Below are positions 1 to 6,273 of a stretch of DNA of 6,614 nucleotides, piece by piece. This DNA is from Thermoplasmata archaeon (GTDB lineage: Archaea; Thermoplasmatota; Thermoplasmata; UBA184). How positions within the stretch are numbered: the first letter of the stretch is position 1; every line of letters begins with the position of its first letter. The notes beneath the pieces were generated by a model. The model ran no database searches, was not told where the DNA came from, and was given only the letters and a program-made list of their open reading frames with translations. The stretch is taken from the NCBI GenBank assembly GCA_030043505.1, contig JASHXN010000156.1, positions 1-6,614 on the forward strand, given 5' to 3'. The translations under genes and the position numbers were made by a program.

Positions 1-1
1 C

Positions 2-2923
2 ACGACATACGCGAAATCCGACGCGGACGGCGTGGCGACCGCCAGCGTGCCGCTCGGGAGCTACACCGTCCAGGCGACCGGCGTCGTCGGTGGCGTCCTG
101 TACACGGGCCTCGGCACGGTCAACGTCACCGCTTCCGGGTCGACGACGGCCGTCCTGCTCAACCTCACCCCGGCCCACACCGTGACCGTCTCGGTCACCG
201 GTGGCAAGAGCGGGAACAAGACCGCCGTGCTGGCCTACGGGCCGCAAGGCACCGAAGCGGCCGCGTGGGGCGCCACGGACGGGACGACGATGTTGACGCT
301 CCCCTCGGGGACGTACACGTTCCTCGCCCTCAGCAGCTCCGGCAACGACTTGGGCGACATCTCCGCGGCGCTGGAGGCGAAGAACGTCTCCTCGGCGACC
401 GCGCTCGCGTTGCACGTGGGCCCGACCGTGGCGGTGCACCTCTCGGTCGGCACCCCGGCGTCGTCCGGCGATGTCCTCGGCGCGGCCGGCGCGCACGTCG
501 TCGTCTCGGTCGGGTCCGACGGACCCGCCCTCAGCGCCACCGCCGACTCGAACGGCACCGTCGGCTTCTACGTCCCCACCACGGCGGCGGGCGGGGCCGG
601 CGGCTACTGTCTTCGGGCGAGCGCGTTCGGGTTCCAGTCGAACCAGACGTGCGGCCTCACCGCGCAGCAGCTCGGCAAGCTCTCCACGCTGGGCCTGCAG
701 GTCAACGACGTCGCCGTGTCGCTCGTCGTCGAAGGACTTCCGGCCAAGACGAACGTCTCGGTCAACATCACCGGGGAGACGACCGGTGCCCGCTCGGTCC
801 ACCTGAAGGGCGGACCGAAGTTCTCGCTCGAACTGCCGCCGGGGACGTACGGCGTCGGCGCCCGGGCCGTGATCGGGCACGGGACGACCGTCTACCTCCC
901 TGCCACGACCCTCTCCACGGTGATCCCCGTGGGAGCGACCAGCTCGAACCTGACGCTCGTCGTCCTGGCGGAGATCAACGCCTCGGGCAAGCTCTCCCTG
1001 CCGTCCGGCGTCACGGCCGGGAGCGTGCAGATCGCCCTCACGTCGCCCTTGATGAACGTCACCGTCAACGGCACCGCGTACACTAAGGCGTTCCGGGCGA
1101 CGCCCGCGAACTACACCGCGACCGTGACGGCCGAGGTCGCCGGGGAGGAGTGGGTGAACGTCACCCGGATCACGATCCCCGCGACCGGAACGATCACGCC
1201 GAAACTGGTCCTCTCCGAGGCCGGCGTGACGGTCAACACGACGCTGACCCAGTCGAACGGCAAGGCGGTCCCGCTGTCGACCTCGGTGACGTTCGTGAAC
1301 TCGAAGGGCCTTCCGATCGCCGGCACGGCGACCGACGGGGTCGTGAGCGCGCTGCTGCCGCCCGGCAGCTACCGCGTCTACGCCAACGGCACGGCCCCGA
1401 CCACCGGCCCGAACGGGACGTACTACACGGCGTGGTCGAGCGCCGCGAACGCCACGTGCACGTTCTCCTCCGGCTCGACCCACTGCCTCGTGCCGATGAC
1501 CGGCGTCACCGAGACGGTCGCCGTCCACGGCGCGCTCGTGCCCGCCGGCTCCGTGACGCCGACCGCCGGCGCGGTCCGCCTCGTCGGCCCGTATCCGTCC
1601 ACGAAGCTCCAGGTGATCTCCGCGCCGAACGGGACGTTCTCCGTGAGCCTCCAGCCGGGCGAGTACAACATCTACGCGACCACGACCTCGGGAGTCGGCG
1701 AGGCGGCGTTCGGCCGGTTCCTCGCGCTGCCGTCGACGTCGGACCTGGTCGAGATGCTGCTGCGCCCGGCGTGGACGACGACCGTCCACGTTGCCGCCGC
1801 GAACGCGACCGGCGGCCAGAGCGGGCCCGGGACGTTCACGTTCCGCAACGCGTTCGGGGCCGTCGCCCAGTTCACCGGCGTGAACCCCGGGTCGTCGTTC
1901 TCGTTGCTGCTGCCGTCCGGCAACTACACGCTCAAAGCGACCGGGAACGGCAGCCGCAACAGCATCGCGGGGATCGCCACCGCCTCCCAGAAGTTCACGG
2001 TCGCGAGCGGCAACGCGGTCGTCACCGCGTCGCTGCAGGTCCCGGTCGCGGCGACCGTGTCGGCCGCGATCGGAGGCTCGAGCACGGCGTCGGTCGCCGC
2101 CGGCGGGACGGTCACGTTCCCGTTCACGCTGCGGGCGAGCGGGAACGTCCCCGTGACGGTGCGTCCGGTCGGCTCGCCGTCGAGCTGGACGTTCACCTTC
2201 CACTTCCCGAGCGTGAACTTCTCTTCCGGCCGGTTGACCCTCACCCCGGGGGCCTCGATCGCGGGGGAGGTCTCGATCACCGTCCCGCCGGGGACCGCGG
2301 TGGCGCACGCGCCCGTCGCGATCTCGTTCGACCTCGCCAGCGGCGTCTCCGCCGGTAGCGTCGCGCCGGCGCCGACCGTCACGGTGCTCGGCTTCTACGG
2401 CCTCAAGAGCGGGACCGTCGCGAGCGAACCGCCGAGGGTCGGCCCCGTCGCCGCCGTGCTGCCGTTCTTCCTGACGAACCGCGGCAACACCAACGAAACG
2501 GTGCGGCTGACGGTCTCGGACGCGGCGCGGCTCACGGAGCTCGGCTGGACGACGAGCTGGCTCGTGAACAACAAGTCGTCCACGACCTCGCTCGTCAGCC
2601 TCACCGCCGGGGAGAACGAGTCCGTCTCGCTGGTGCTCAACTCGACCGGCGCCGGCGCGATCGCGCCGGGGACGGTGGCGGTCCAGGCGACCGTGACGAA
2701 TCCGGGCGCCGGGATCTCGCAGGCGATCAGCCTCAAGGTCCCGCACCCGACCGTCTCGACCTCTCCCGGCTCGCTCGGGGTCACGGGCGTCCGCGTCCAG
2801 AGCGGACCGACCGGCGTCCCGAGCTGGGTCGTCCCGATCCTGGTGTTCGTCCCGGCGCTGCTGCTGATCGGCCTGGTCGTCAGCTACCGCTGGTGGCGGA
2901 CCCGGAGGTGGACCCGCCGGTGA
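2..2923 (+). CDS. Large modular cell-surface protein, C-terminally membrane anchored (5'-partial)
   Basis: The frame is open to the left edge, so the start lies outside the window; the GTG at 32 is an internal Val in a conserved module (Ser-Asp-Ala-Asp-Gly-Val). The visible 973 residues begin with eight degenerate beta-sandwich modules of about 82-99 residues. Each ends in a motif like L-P-x-G-x-Y-x-V-x-A, resembling carboxypeptidase regulatory-like/PEGA folds. Two NEW3-like domains follow (about residues 683-793 and 799-918), each with a F-x-L-x(3-4)-G-N core and a later L-T-x-G stretch. A single membrane helix (about 942-962) and an Arg/Trp-rich tail end the protein, giving an outside-facing topology. 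I count about 27 N-x-S/T sequons and only four Cys, in two close pairs. It overlaps the next gene by four bases. I infer an S-layer-associated or adhesin-like structural role. No catalytic motif is visible and the exact function is unknown. Confidence 0.85.
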   Translation, partial: TTYAKSDADGVATASVPLGSYTVQATGVVGGVLYTGLGTVNVTASGSTTAVLLNLTPAHTVTVSVTGGKSGNKTAVLAYGPQGTEAAAWGATDGTTMLTLPSGTYTFLALSSSGNDLGDISAALEAKNVSSATALALHVGPTVAVHLSVGTPASSGDVLGAAGAHVVVSVGSDGPALSATADSNGTVGFYVPTTAAGGAGGYCLRASAFGFQSNQTCGLTAQQLGKLSTLGLQVNDVAVSLVVEGLPAKTNVSVNITGETTGARSVHLKGGPKFSLELPPGTYGVGARAVIGHGTTVYLPATTLSTVIPVGATSSNLTLVVLAEINASGKLSLPSGVTAGSVQIALTSPLMNVTVNGTAYTKAFRATPANYTATVTAEVAGEEWVNVTRITIPATGTITPKLVLSEAGVTVNTTLTQSNGKAVPLSTSVTFVNSKGLPIAGTATDGVVSALLPPGSYRVYANGTAPTTGPNGTYYTAWSSAANATCTFSSGSTHCLVPMTGVTETVAVHGALVPAGSVTPTAGAVRLVGPYPSTKLQVISAPNGTFSVSLQPGEYNIYATTTSGVGEAAFGRFLALPSTSDLVEMLLRPAWTTTVHVAAANATGGQSGPGTFTFRNAFGAVAQFTGVNPGSSFSLLLPSGNYTLKATGNGSRNSIAGIATASQKFTVASGNAVVTASLQVPVAATVSAAIGGSSTASVAAGGTVTFPFTLRASGNVPVTVRPVGSPSSWTFTFHFPSVNFSSGRLTLTPGASIAGEVSITVPPGTAVAHAPVAISFDLASGVSAGSVAPAPTVTVLGFYGLKSGTVASEPPRVGPVAAVLPFFLTNRGNTNETVRLTVSDAARLTELGWTTSWLVNNKSSTTSLVSLTAGENESVSLVLNSTGAGAIAPGTVAVQATVTNPGAGISQAISLKVPHPTVSTSPGSLGVTGVRVQSGPTGVPSWVVPILVFVPALLLIGLVVSYRWWRTRRWTRR
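47..1939 (+). repeat. Eight degenerate protein modules in tandem
   Basis: The module-end motif (hydrophobic, Leu, Pro, x, Gly, x, Tyr, x, Val/Leu, x, Ala) is encoded at about 47-76, 293-328, 560-619, 821-862, 1091-1132, 1340-1384, 1637-1678 and 1898-1939. Start-to-start spacings are 246, 267, 261, 270, 249, 297 and 261 bases, all whole codons. The third copy carries an Ala/Gly-rich insertion between Pro and the Gly-Tyr, and the fifth is the most worn (Thr-Pro-Ala-Asn-Tyr). The copies differ strongly at DNA level, so this is old protein-domain duplication and not a recent DNA repeat. Confidence 0.75.
2904..2910 (+). promoter_or_regulatory. Shine-Dalgarno site deciding the start at 2920
   Basis: GGAGGTG is a near-perfect match to the archaeal anti-Shine-Dalgarno and ends nine bases before the GTG at 2920. 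It lies inside the last codons of the upstream gene. It supports GTG 2920 over the further-upstream in-frame GTGs at 2893 and 2908, which would add charged, Pro-rich residues ahead of the signal peptide. Confidence 0.75.
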
Positions 2924-3753
2924 AGGCGTTCCTACTGGCCGCCGTGCTCGCGGTCGTCGCCGTGGGGCTCCTCGCCGGTCCGATCGGGAGCGCGCTCGCC
3001 GCCGCCCCCGCGGCGGGGCCGGCCGCTTCCGGCGCGACCCCGTTCAAGGGGAACGTCAGCGGTCCGTCGCTCATCGCGACCGCCAGCAACGCGACGTTCC
3101 ACTTCAACGCGAGCGGCGGCTCGGCGTTCATCGGCTCGACGCTCGTCGGGACGATCAAATGGACCGCGCACCTGAACGCGGTGAACACGACCGGCTGCTC
3201 CGTCAGCCCCGCCAACGGCACGATCTCGAACGCCTCCGGCCTGCCGGCGAAGACGGTCGTCAAGACGGGGAACATCAGCGAGGCGATGACCCTCACGATC
3301 GAGCTGACCGCCTCCTCCTCCGGCGCGAACACGTCGGTCAACCTGACCGCGCACTTCCAGATCGTCGTGCCGTACGCCGTGCACGCCGTCCTCATCGCCG
3401 GGCCGAGCGCCGCCGTGCTGCCGTTCGCCGTCACCGTCGCGCTCGACGGGAAGGTCGTCGGCACCGTCGCGGTCCCCGAGCTCGCGCCGTCGGCGAAGTA
3501 CGACCTCGACTACCGCTACGCGACCCTCTCGATCGCGAGCGGCTACCACACGTTCACGCTCACGATCGCGGAAGCGCACGGGCTGGTGACGTTCTCGAAC
3601 GGACGCACGGTCGAGTCGACGACGTTCTACGTCGCGCCCGCCCCGACGAACGATACGCTCTGGTACGTCGTCGGCGTCGTCGCGTTCTTCGGCGTGCTCT
3701 TTATATACGCTACCCGAGTCGCCGCGCGCCGTCGGGGCGCGGCGCGCCGCTAG
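2920..3753 (+). CDS. Secreted, C-terminally anchored glycoprotein-like protein of unknown function
   Basis: From GTG 2920 the protein has 277 residues. It opens with a clean signal peptide: Lys2, then a long Ala/Leu/Val core to about residue 19, and an Ala-Leu-Ala cleavage region near residues 25-29. The middle is beta-rich, Ser/Thr/Asn-rich and carries about ten N-x-S/T sequons and a single Cys. A membrane helix at about 247-264 is followed by an Arg-rich tail (Ala-Arg-Arg-Arg), so the bulk should face outside the cell. I recognise no family. The start overlaps the stop of the large surface protein as GTGA, with a strong ribosome site nine bases upstream, so the two are probably translated together and may act together at the cell surface. 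The last codons contain the promoter of the next gene. Confidence 0.85.
   Translation: MKAFLLAAVLAVVAVGLLAGPIGSALAAAPAAGPAASGATPFKGNVSGPSLIATASNATFHFNASGGSAFIGSTLVGTIKWTAHLNAVNTTGCSVSPANGTISNASGLPAKTVVKTGNISEAMTLTIELTASSSGANTSVNLTAHFQIVVPYAVHAVLIAGPSAAVLPFAVTVALDGKVVGTVAVPELAPSAKYDLDYRYATLSIASGYHTFTLTIAEAHGLVTFSNGRTVESTTFYVAPAPTNDTLWYVVGVVAFFGVLFIYATRVAARRRGAARR
3700..3707 (+). promoter_or_regulatory. Archaeal box A (TATA) promoter for the zinc-ribbon/aEF1B unit
   Basis: TTTATATA matches the archaeal box A consensus (TTTAWATA) and is one of only two AT-rich runs in the whole GC-rich window. It lies inside the preceding gene, where it encodes Phe-Ile-Tyr of the membrane helix and uses an ATA codon, which is out of character here. 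Transcription would start roughly 25 bases downstream, near 3729-3731, giving a leader of about 57 bases before the ATG at 3787. No clear purine-rich BRE is seen upstream. Confidence 0.7.
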
Positions 3754-3766
3754 GGCGCGCCGTCCC
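3735..3766. other. GC-rich hairpin across the end of the secreted-protein gene
   Basis: Two copies of GGCGCGCC (3741-3748 and 3754-3761) can pair around a five-base loop, 3749-3753, that contains the TAG stop codon of the upstream gene. C3740-G3762 extends the stem, followed by a G-U pair and, past one bulged base, three more G-C pairs (3735-3737 with 3764-3766). No T-tract follows. It would sit at the very beginning of the leader made from the box A at 3700, just before a possible ribosome site (GGAAGGT, 3771-3777). It could act as a terminator of the upstream unit or as a leader structure of the downstream one. GC-rich background makes chance stems more likely. Confidence 0.45.
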
Positions 3767-3786
3767 GCTCGGAAGGTACCGGAGCG

Positions 3787-3963
3787 ATGCTGGGGGCGCG
3801 ACCCGACCCGAAGTGCACGTCGTGCGGCCGGGCCCTGCGGGGCCCCGGATCGACCCAGTTCCTCTGCCCGAGCTGCGGCGAAGTGCCGATCGGCCGGTGC
3901 GAGCGGTGCCGGGACCAGTCGGTGATGTACCACTGTCCGAAGTGCTCGTTCGAGGGTCCGTAG
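3787..3963 (+). CDS. Small zinc-ribbon protein of the COG2888 / HVO_2753 type
   Basis: This 58-residue protein starts at ATG 3787. It has four C-x2-C knuckles: Cys10/13, Cys27/30, Cys38/41 and Cys50/53, the second and fourth in Cys-Pro-x-Cys form. That makes two four-Cys zinc sites. Length, spacing and the Gly-Arg-Cys-x-x-Cys core fit the archaeal predicted Zn-ribbon RNA-binding family COG2888; its Haloferax member HVO_2753 is a characterised zinc-finger micro-protein. The gene is followed after eight bases by aEF1B, a recurrent archaeal arrangement that ties the family to translation. A GGAAGGT site nine bases upstream of the ATG is a plausible ribosome site. The molecular role is not established; RNA or ribosome binding is an inference from family and context. 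Confidence 0.9.
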   Translation: MLGARPDPKCTSCGRALRGPGSTQFLCPSCGEVPIGRCERCRDQSVMYHCPKCSFEGP

Positions 3964-3971
3964 GGGGCGCG

Positions 3972-4238
3972 GTGGGGAAGGTCGCGGTCCTCTTCCGGCT
4001 CATGCCGCGCGGCGTCGAAACGGACGTCGCGGCGATCCAGAAGGCGCTCGCCACGGCGATGCCGGCCGGCGTGAGCGTCCGGGGCTCGCAGATCAAGGAC
4101 GTGGCGTTCGGGTTGCGGTCGCTGCTCGTCTCCGTCGTGATGGACGACACCGGCGGGGTCCTCGAGTCGACCGAGCACGCCCTCGCAAAGCTCCCCGAGG
4201 TCGAGTCGGTCGAGGTGATGGAGGAGGGCCTCCTGTAG
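3972..4238 (+). CDS. ef1b: Archaeal elongation factor 1-beta (aEF1B)
   Basis: aEF1B is the guanine-nucleotide exchange factor that reloads aEF1A with GTP during translation elongation in the cytoplasm. The 88-residue product has the usual archaeal length and landmarks: an N-terminal Gly-Lys-Val-Ala-Val strand, Met-Pro-Arg-Gly-Val before the first helix, the Ile-Lys-Asp-Val-Ala-Phe-Gly-Leu stretch in the middle, and a C-terminal Val-Glu-Ser-Val-Glu-Val ending. GTG 3972 puts the N-terminus where family members begin; the longer open frame upstream runs through other genes. It lies eight bases after the zinc-ribbon gene and should share its transcript. The ribosome site is weak (a G-run at about 3963-3967). 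Confidence 0.93.
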   Translation: MGKVAVLFRLMPRGVETDVAAIQKALATAMPAGVSVRGSQIKDVAFGLRSLLVSVVMDDTGGVLESTEHALAKLPEVESVEVMEEGLL

Positions 4239-4257
4239 GGGGCCGTCCGCAGCGCCG

Positions 4258-5241
4258 GTGGACCTGTTCACCCACGTCCTGGTCGCCTACCTCGTCACCT
4301 TCGGGATCGTCGGCTTCAAGCCCGCCTACCTGGCCGCCGGGGCGCTCGGCGGCGGGATCCCGGACGCGGACGCGTTGTTCTTCCCGATCGCGAAGCGGTT
4401 CCCGCTCCTCCGCCACCACGGGATCACGCACTCCGTCTTCGGCGTCAGCCTGGTCGCGGGCGCCGGCTGCCTCATCGCCCCCGCGATCTCCCCCGGGAGC
4501 CCGTGGGTCTACTTCCTCGTCCTGGAGGTCGGGGGCCTCTGCCACATCCTGCAGGACGGCTTCACCCACTTCTCCGTCCCGCCGCTGCTGCCGTTCTCGA
4601 CCCGCAAGCTCGAGCTGGACGCCGACCGGGCGATCAACTTCGTGACGCTGATCGTCTCGGTCGCGTCGTTCTACCTCCTGCTCGGCGTCGAGCGGAACCG
4701 GCTGCCGTTCGCCGAGTACCTGCTGACCGTCTACGGCCTGATGGCGTTCTTCGCCGCCTACTTCGCGATCCGGCTCGCCGGCCGCCTCGTCGTCGGCCGC
4801 CGCCTGAAGGGGCTGGGGCCGTTCGACATCGTCGCGCCGACGACCAATCCGTTCGCCTGGATCGTGCTCTCCGAGCGCGTCGCGGAGGGCCGGGAGACGA
4901 CGACGTGGGGTCGGTACGTCTTCGGCCGGGGCCTCACCGAGGGGCCGTACACCGCCCAGGGGCTGCTGGAGCCGGTCGCCGGGGGCCGGGCACCGGCCGG
5001 CGAGGCGGAGGCGCTCGCCTGGGCGTTCCCGCTGGCGCGGAAGGAGAGCGGCGCCCTGGAGGCGACGTACCACTTCGGGGAGGCGTCCCAGGACGCGACG
5101 GGGGTCTGGACCGCCGTCTGGTACTCCCTCGAGTTCACGTTCTTTGGCCGCGCCGCCGGAGTGCGGGTCCGGTTCCCGGCGGACGGGAGCGCCGCCCAGG
5201 TCCACCGCGCCTTCTATCGGCCGACGCGCCACCCGCTCTAG
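4258..5241 (+). CDS. Membrane-bound metal-dependent hydrolase, YdjM/DUF457 type
   Basis: The 327-residue product carries the family's polar residues in order: Thr5-His6, Pro35-Asp36-x-Asp38, His53-His54-Gly-x-Thr57-His58-Ser, and His96-x3-Asp100-x2-Thr103 followed by Pro-Leu-Leu-Pro-Phe-Ser. His6, Asp36/38, His54, His58, His96 and Asp100 are the likely metal ligands. Hydrophobic segments surround these motifs, and two clear helices lie at about 126-144 and 155-178. Past Pro194-Thr-Thr-Asn-Pro-Phe-Ala-Trp201 comes a soluble C-terminal part of about 125 residues, as in YfhP-like members. Substrate is unknown; the fold is related to phospholipase C-like metalloenzymes. GTG 4258 places His6 correctly. 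It begins 19 bases after aEF1B with no promoter visible between, so it is probably cotranscribed, though its own ribosome site is poor. Confidence 0.85.
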   Translation: MDLFTHVLVAYLVTFGIVGFKPAYLAAGALGGGIPDADALFFPIAKRFPLLRHHGITHSVFGVSLVAGAGCLIAPAISPGSPWVYFLVLEVGGLCHILQDGFTHFSVPPLLPFSTRKLELDADRAINFVTLIVSVASFYLLLGVERNRLPFAEYLLTVYGLMAFFAAYFAIRLAGRLVVGRRLKGLGPFDIVAPTTNPFAWIVLSERVAEGRETTTWGRYVFGRGLTEGPYTAQGLLEPVAGGRAPAGEAEALAWAFPLARKESGALEATYHFGEASQDATGVWTAVWYSLEFTFFGRAAGVRVRFPADGSAAQVHRAFYRPTRHPL

Positions 5242-5242
5242 G

Positions 5243-5262
5243 CGGGGCGCGCGCGCGTCCCG
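5243..5262. terminator. Possible bidirectional hairpin between convergent genes
   Basis: The 24 bases between the two convergent stop codons contain an inverted repeat: 5243-5250 pairs with 5255-5262 (eight pairs, one G-U) around a GCGC loop. It falls entirely between the genes and could serve both strands, but there is no T-run on either side, so it is only a candidate terminator. The core is an alternating G/C run of 11 bases. Confidence 0.35.
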
Positions 5263-5265
5263 TCG

Positions 5266-6213
5266 CTACGGCGTTCCGAGCGCCCCGGACGGGGTCGGTT
5301 CGGGGCGGGCCCCGGCCCGGACCCGTGCCGCCTCGAACACCGAGGAGAAGTCGTCGTCGGCGTGCCCTGCGCGCACCGCCTCGGCGACGAGCCGGGCGGC
5401 TTCCCGGGCGAGGGCGGCTCTCCCGCCCGAACCGCGCGCCGTGCGCGCGATGAGCCGGAGGTCCTTCTGGGCGAGGCGGAGGCGGAACTGCACCGGGTAC
5501 TGGCGCCGGACGAACGCCTCTCGCTTGTTGCGCAGCATCCGCGACTCGCCGCCGCCGGCCAGCAGGAGGTCGACGGCCCGCGCCCGCGGGATCCCGATCG
5601 CCTCCGCCAGCGCGACCGCCTCCGCGTCGAGCGCGACGGTCGCGAGCGTGACGAGGTTGTTGACGAGCTTCATCCCCATGCCCGCCCCGAGCGGACCCAC
5701 GAACTCGACCGCCCGAGCGATCCGGGCGAGGAGCGGCTGGGCCCGGGCGAGGTCGGCGGCGTCCCCGCCGGCAAAGACCAGCAGCTCGCCGCGTTCCGCG
5801 GCGTCCCGGCTGCCCCCGACCGGCGCTTCGAGATAGCGGACGGAACGGTCGGCAAGTCGCTCGCCGATCGTTCGGCTCTCCTCCGGCCCGATCGTGCTGA
5901 GGTTCACGACCAGGGCGCCCGGACGGGCGCCGGCGGCGAGACCCCGCCGGCCGAACAGGACGGCCCGGACCTCCCGGGCGTCGGGGACCATGACGAACGA
6001 GACGCCGCTGCCGACCGCTTTGCCTAGGGCGCGGGGCGAGTCGGCCCAGGTCGCCCCGGCGGCGAGGATCGGCTCGGCCTTCGCCCGGTCGCGGGTGTGG
6101 ACCACGAGCGGCACTCCGGCCGCCCGGAGCCTCGCGGTCGCCGGGGCGCCCATCGTGCCGAGCCCCACGAAGCCGACCGGCGCGGGGGTAGCTTCGGAGC
6201 CGACGTCGGTCAT
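5266..6213 (-). CDS. NAD(P)-dependent beta-hydroxyacid dehydrogenase (3-hydroxyisobutyrate dehydrogenase / glyoxylate reductase family)
   Basis: This family reversibly oxidises beta-hydroxyacids or reduces small aldehyde acids in the cytoplasm. The 315-residue product has the Rossmann motif Gly17-Leu-Gly19-x-Met-Gly22 and the substrate loop Glu129-Ala-Pro-Val-Gly-Gly-Ser135 with Ala-Glu-x-Gly to 142. The catalytic site is Gly176-x-Gly178 to Lys182-x3-Asn186, and the C-terminal helical domain has Lys250-Asp251-Leu. The Glu-Ala-Pro-Val-x-Gly-Ser form of the substrate loop is closer to glyoxylate/succinic semialdehyde reductases than to true 3-hydroxyisobutyrate dehydrogenases (Asp-Ala-Pro-Val-Ser-Gly-Gly). 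Arg41 after the second strand suggests NADP(H). ATG 6213 gives about 12 residues before the first strand. It lies 60 bases after the ferredoxin gene, with no promoter seen between, so cotranscription is likely. The true substrate cannot be read from sequence. Confidence 0.9.
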   Translation of the reverse strand: MTDVGSEATPAPVGFVGLGTMGAPATARLRAAGVPLVVHTRDRAKAEPILAAGATWADSPRALGKAVGSGVSFVMVPDAREVRAVLFGRRGLAAGARPGALVVNLSTIGPEESRTIGERLADRSVRYLEAPVGGSRDAAERGELLVFAGGDAADLARAQPLLARIARAVEFVGPLGAGMGMKLVNNLVTLATVALDAEAVALAEAIGIPRARAVDLLLAGGGESRMLRNKREAFVRRQYPVQFRLRLAQKDLRLIARTARGSGGRAALAREAARLVAEAVRAGHADDDFSSVFEAARVRAGARPEPTPSGALGTP

Positions 6214-6254
6214 GGAGACGTCCCCGCGCGCCCTCGGAGGAACGGGCCCGCGGC

Positions 6255-6272
6255 CCGGCGGTCGAACGCCGG
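6255..6272. other. Hairpin directly after the ferredoxin stop
   Basis: CCGGCG (6255-6260) and CGCCGG (6267-6272) form a six-pair stem with a six-base loop, one base beyond the stop codon (6274-6276) of the minus-strand ferredoxin gene. A second small stem, CGGGCC/GGCCCG, lies next to it at about 6243-6257. With no T-tract it may attenuate or process the transcript before the dehydrogenase gene, or be chance in GC-rich DNA. Confidence 0.3.
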
Positions 6273-6273
6273 C

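Noticed and set aside
1150..2358. Plus-strand open frame of 402 residues inside the surface protein
   Set aside because: Highly Arg/Asp-rich, and it runs across the well-formed modules in another frame.
2932..3933. Long minus-strand open frame, 333 residues
   Set aside because: Its product is Arg/Ala/Asp-rich low complexity with no motif, and it lies opposite a clear secreted protein and the zinc-ribbon gene; it is a by-product of GC-rich codon positions.
3159..3971. Upstream extension of the aEF1B frame
   Set aside because: The extension is low-complexity Arg-rich sequence overlapping two real genes; aEF1B homologues start at the position of GTG 3972.
4222..4234. AGGAGG-G-CCTCCT palindrome at the end of aEF1B
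   Set aside because: It encodes the normal Glu-Glu-Gly-Leu-Leu C-terminus, the loop would be too tight for a strong stem, and it is too far from the next start to serve as its ribosome site.
4093..5232. Minus-strand open frame of 379 residues opposite the membrane hydrolase
   Set aside because: Composition is Arg/Asp/Glu/Gly-rich without domains, and the plus-strand frame has a full set of conserved metal-binding motifs.
5247..5258. Alternating GC run as a Z-DNA element
   Set aside because: Only 12 bases of alternating purine-pyrimidine; in this GC-rich DNA it is better read as the core of the gene-end inverted repeat.
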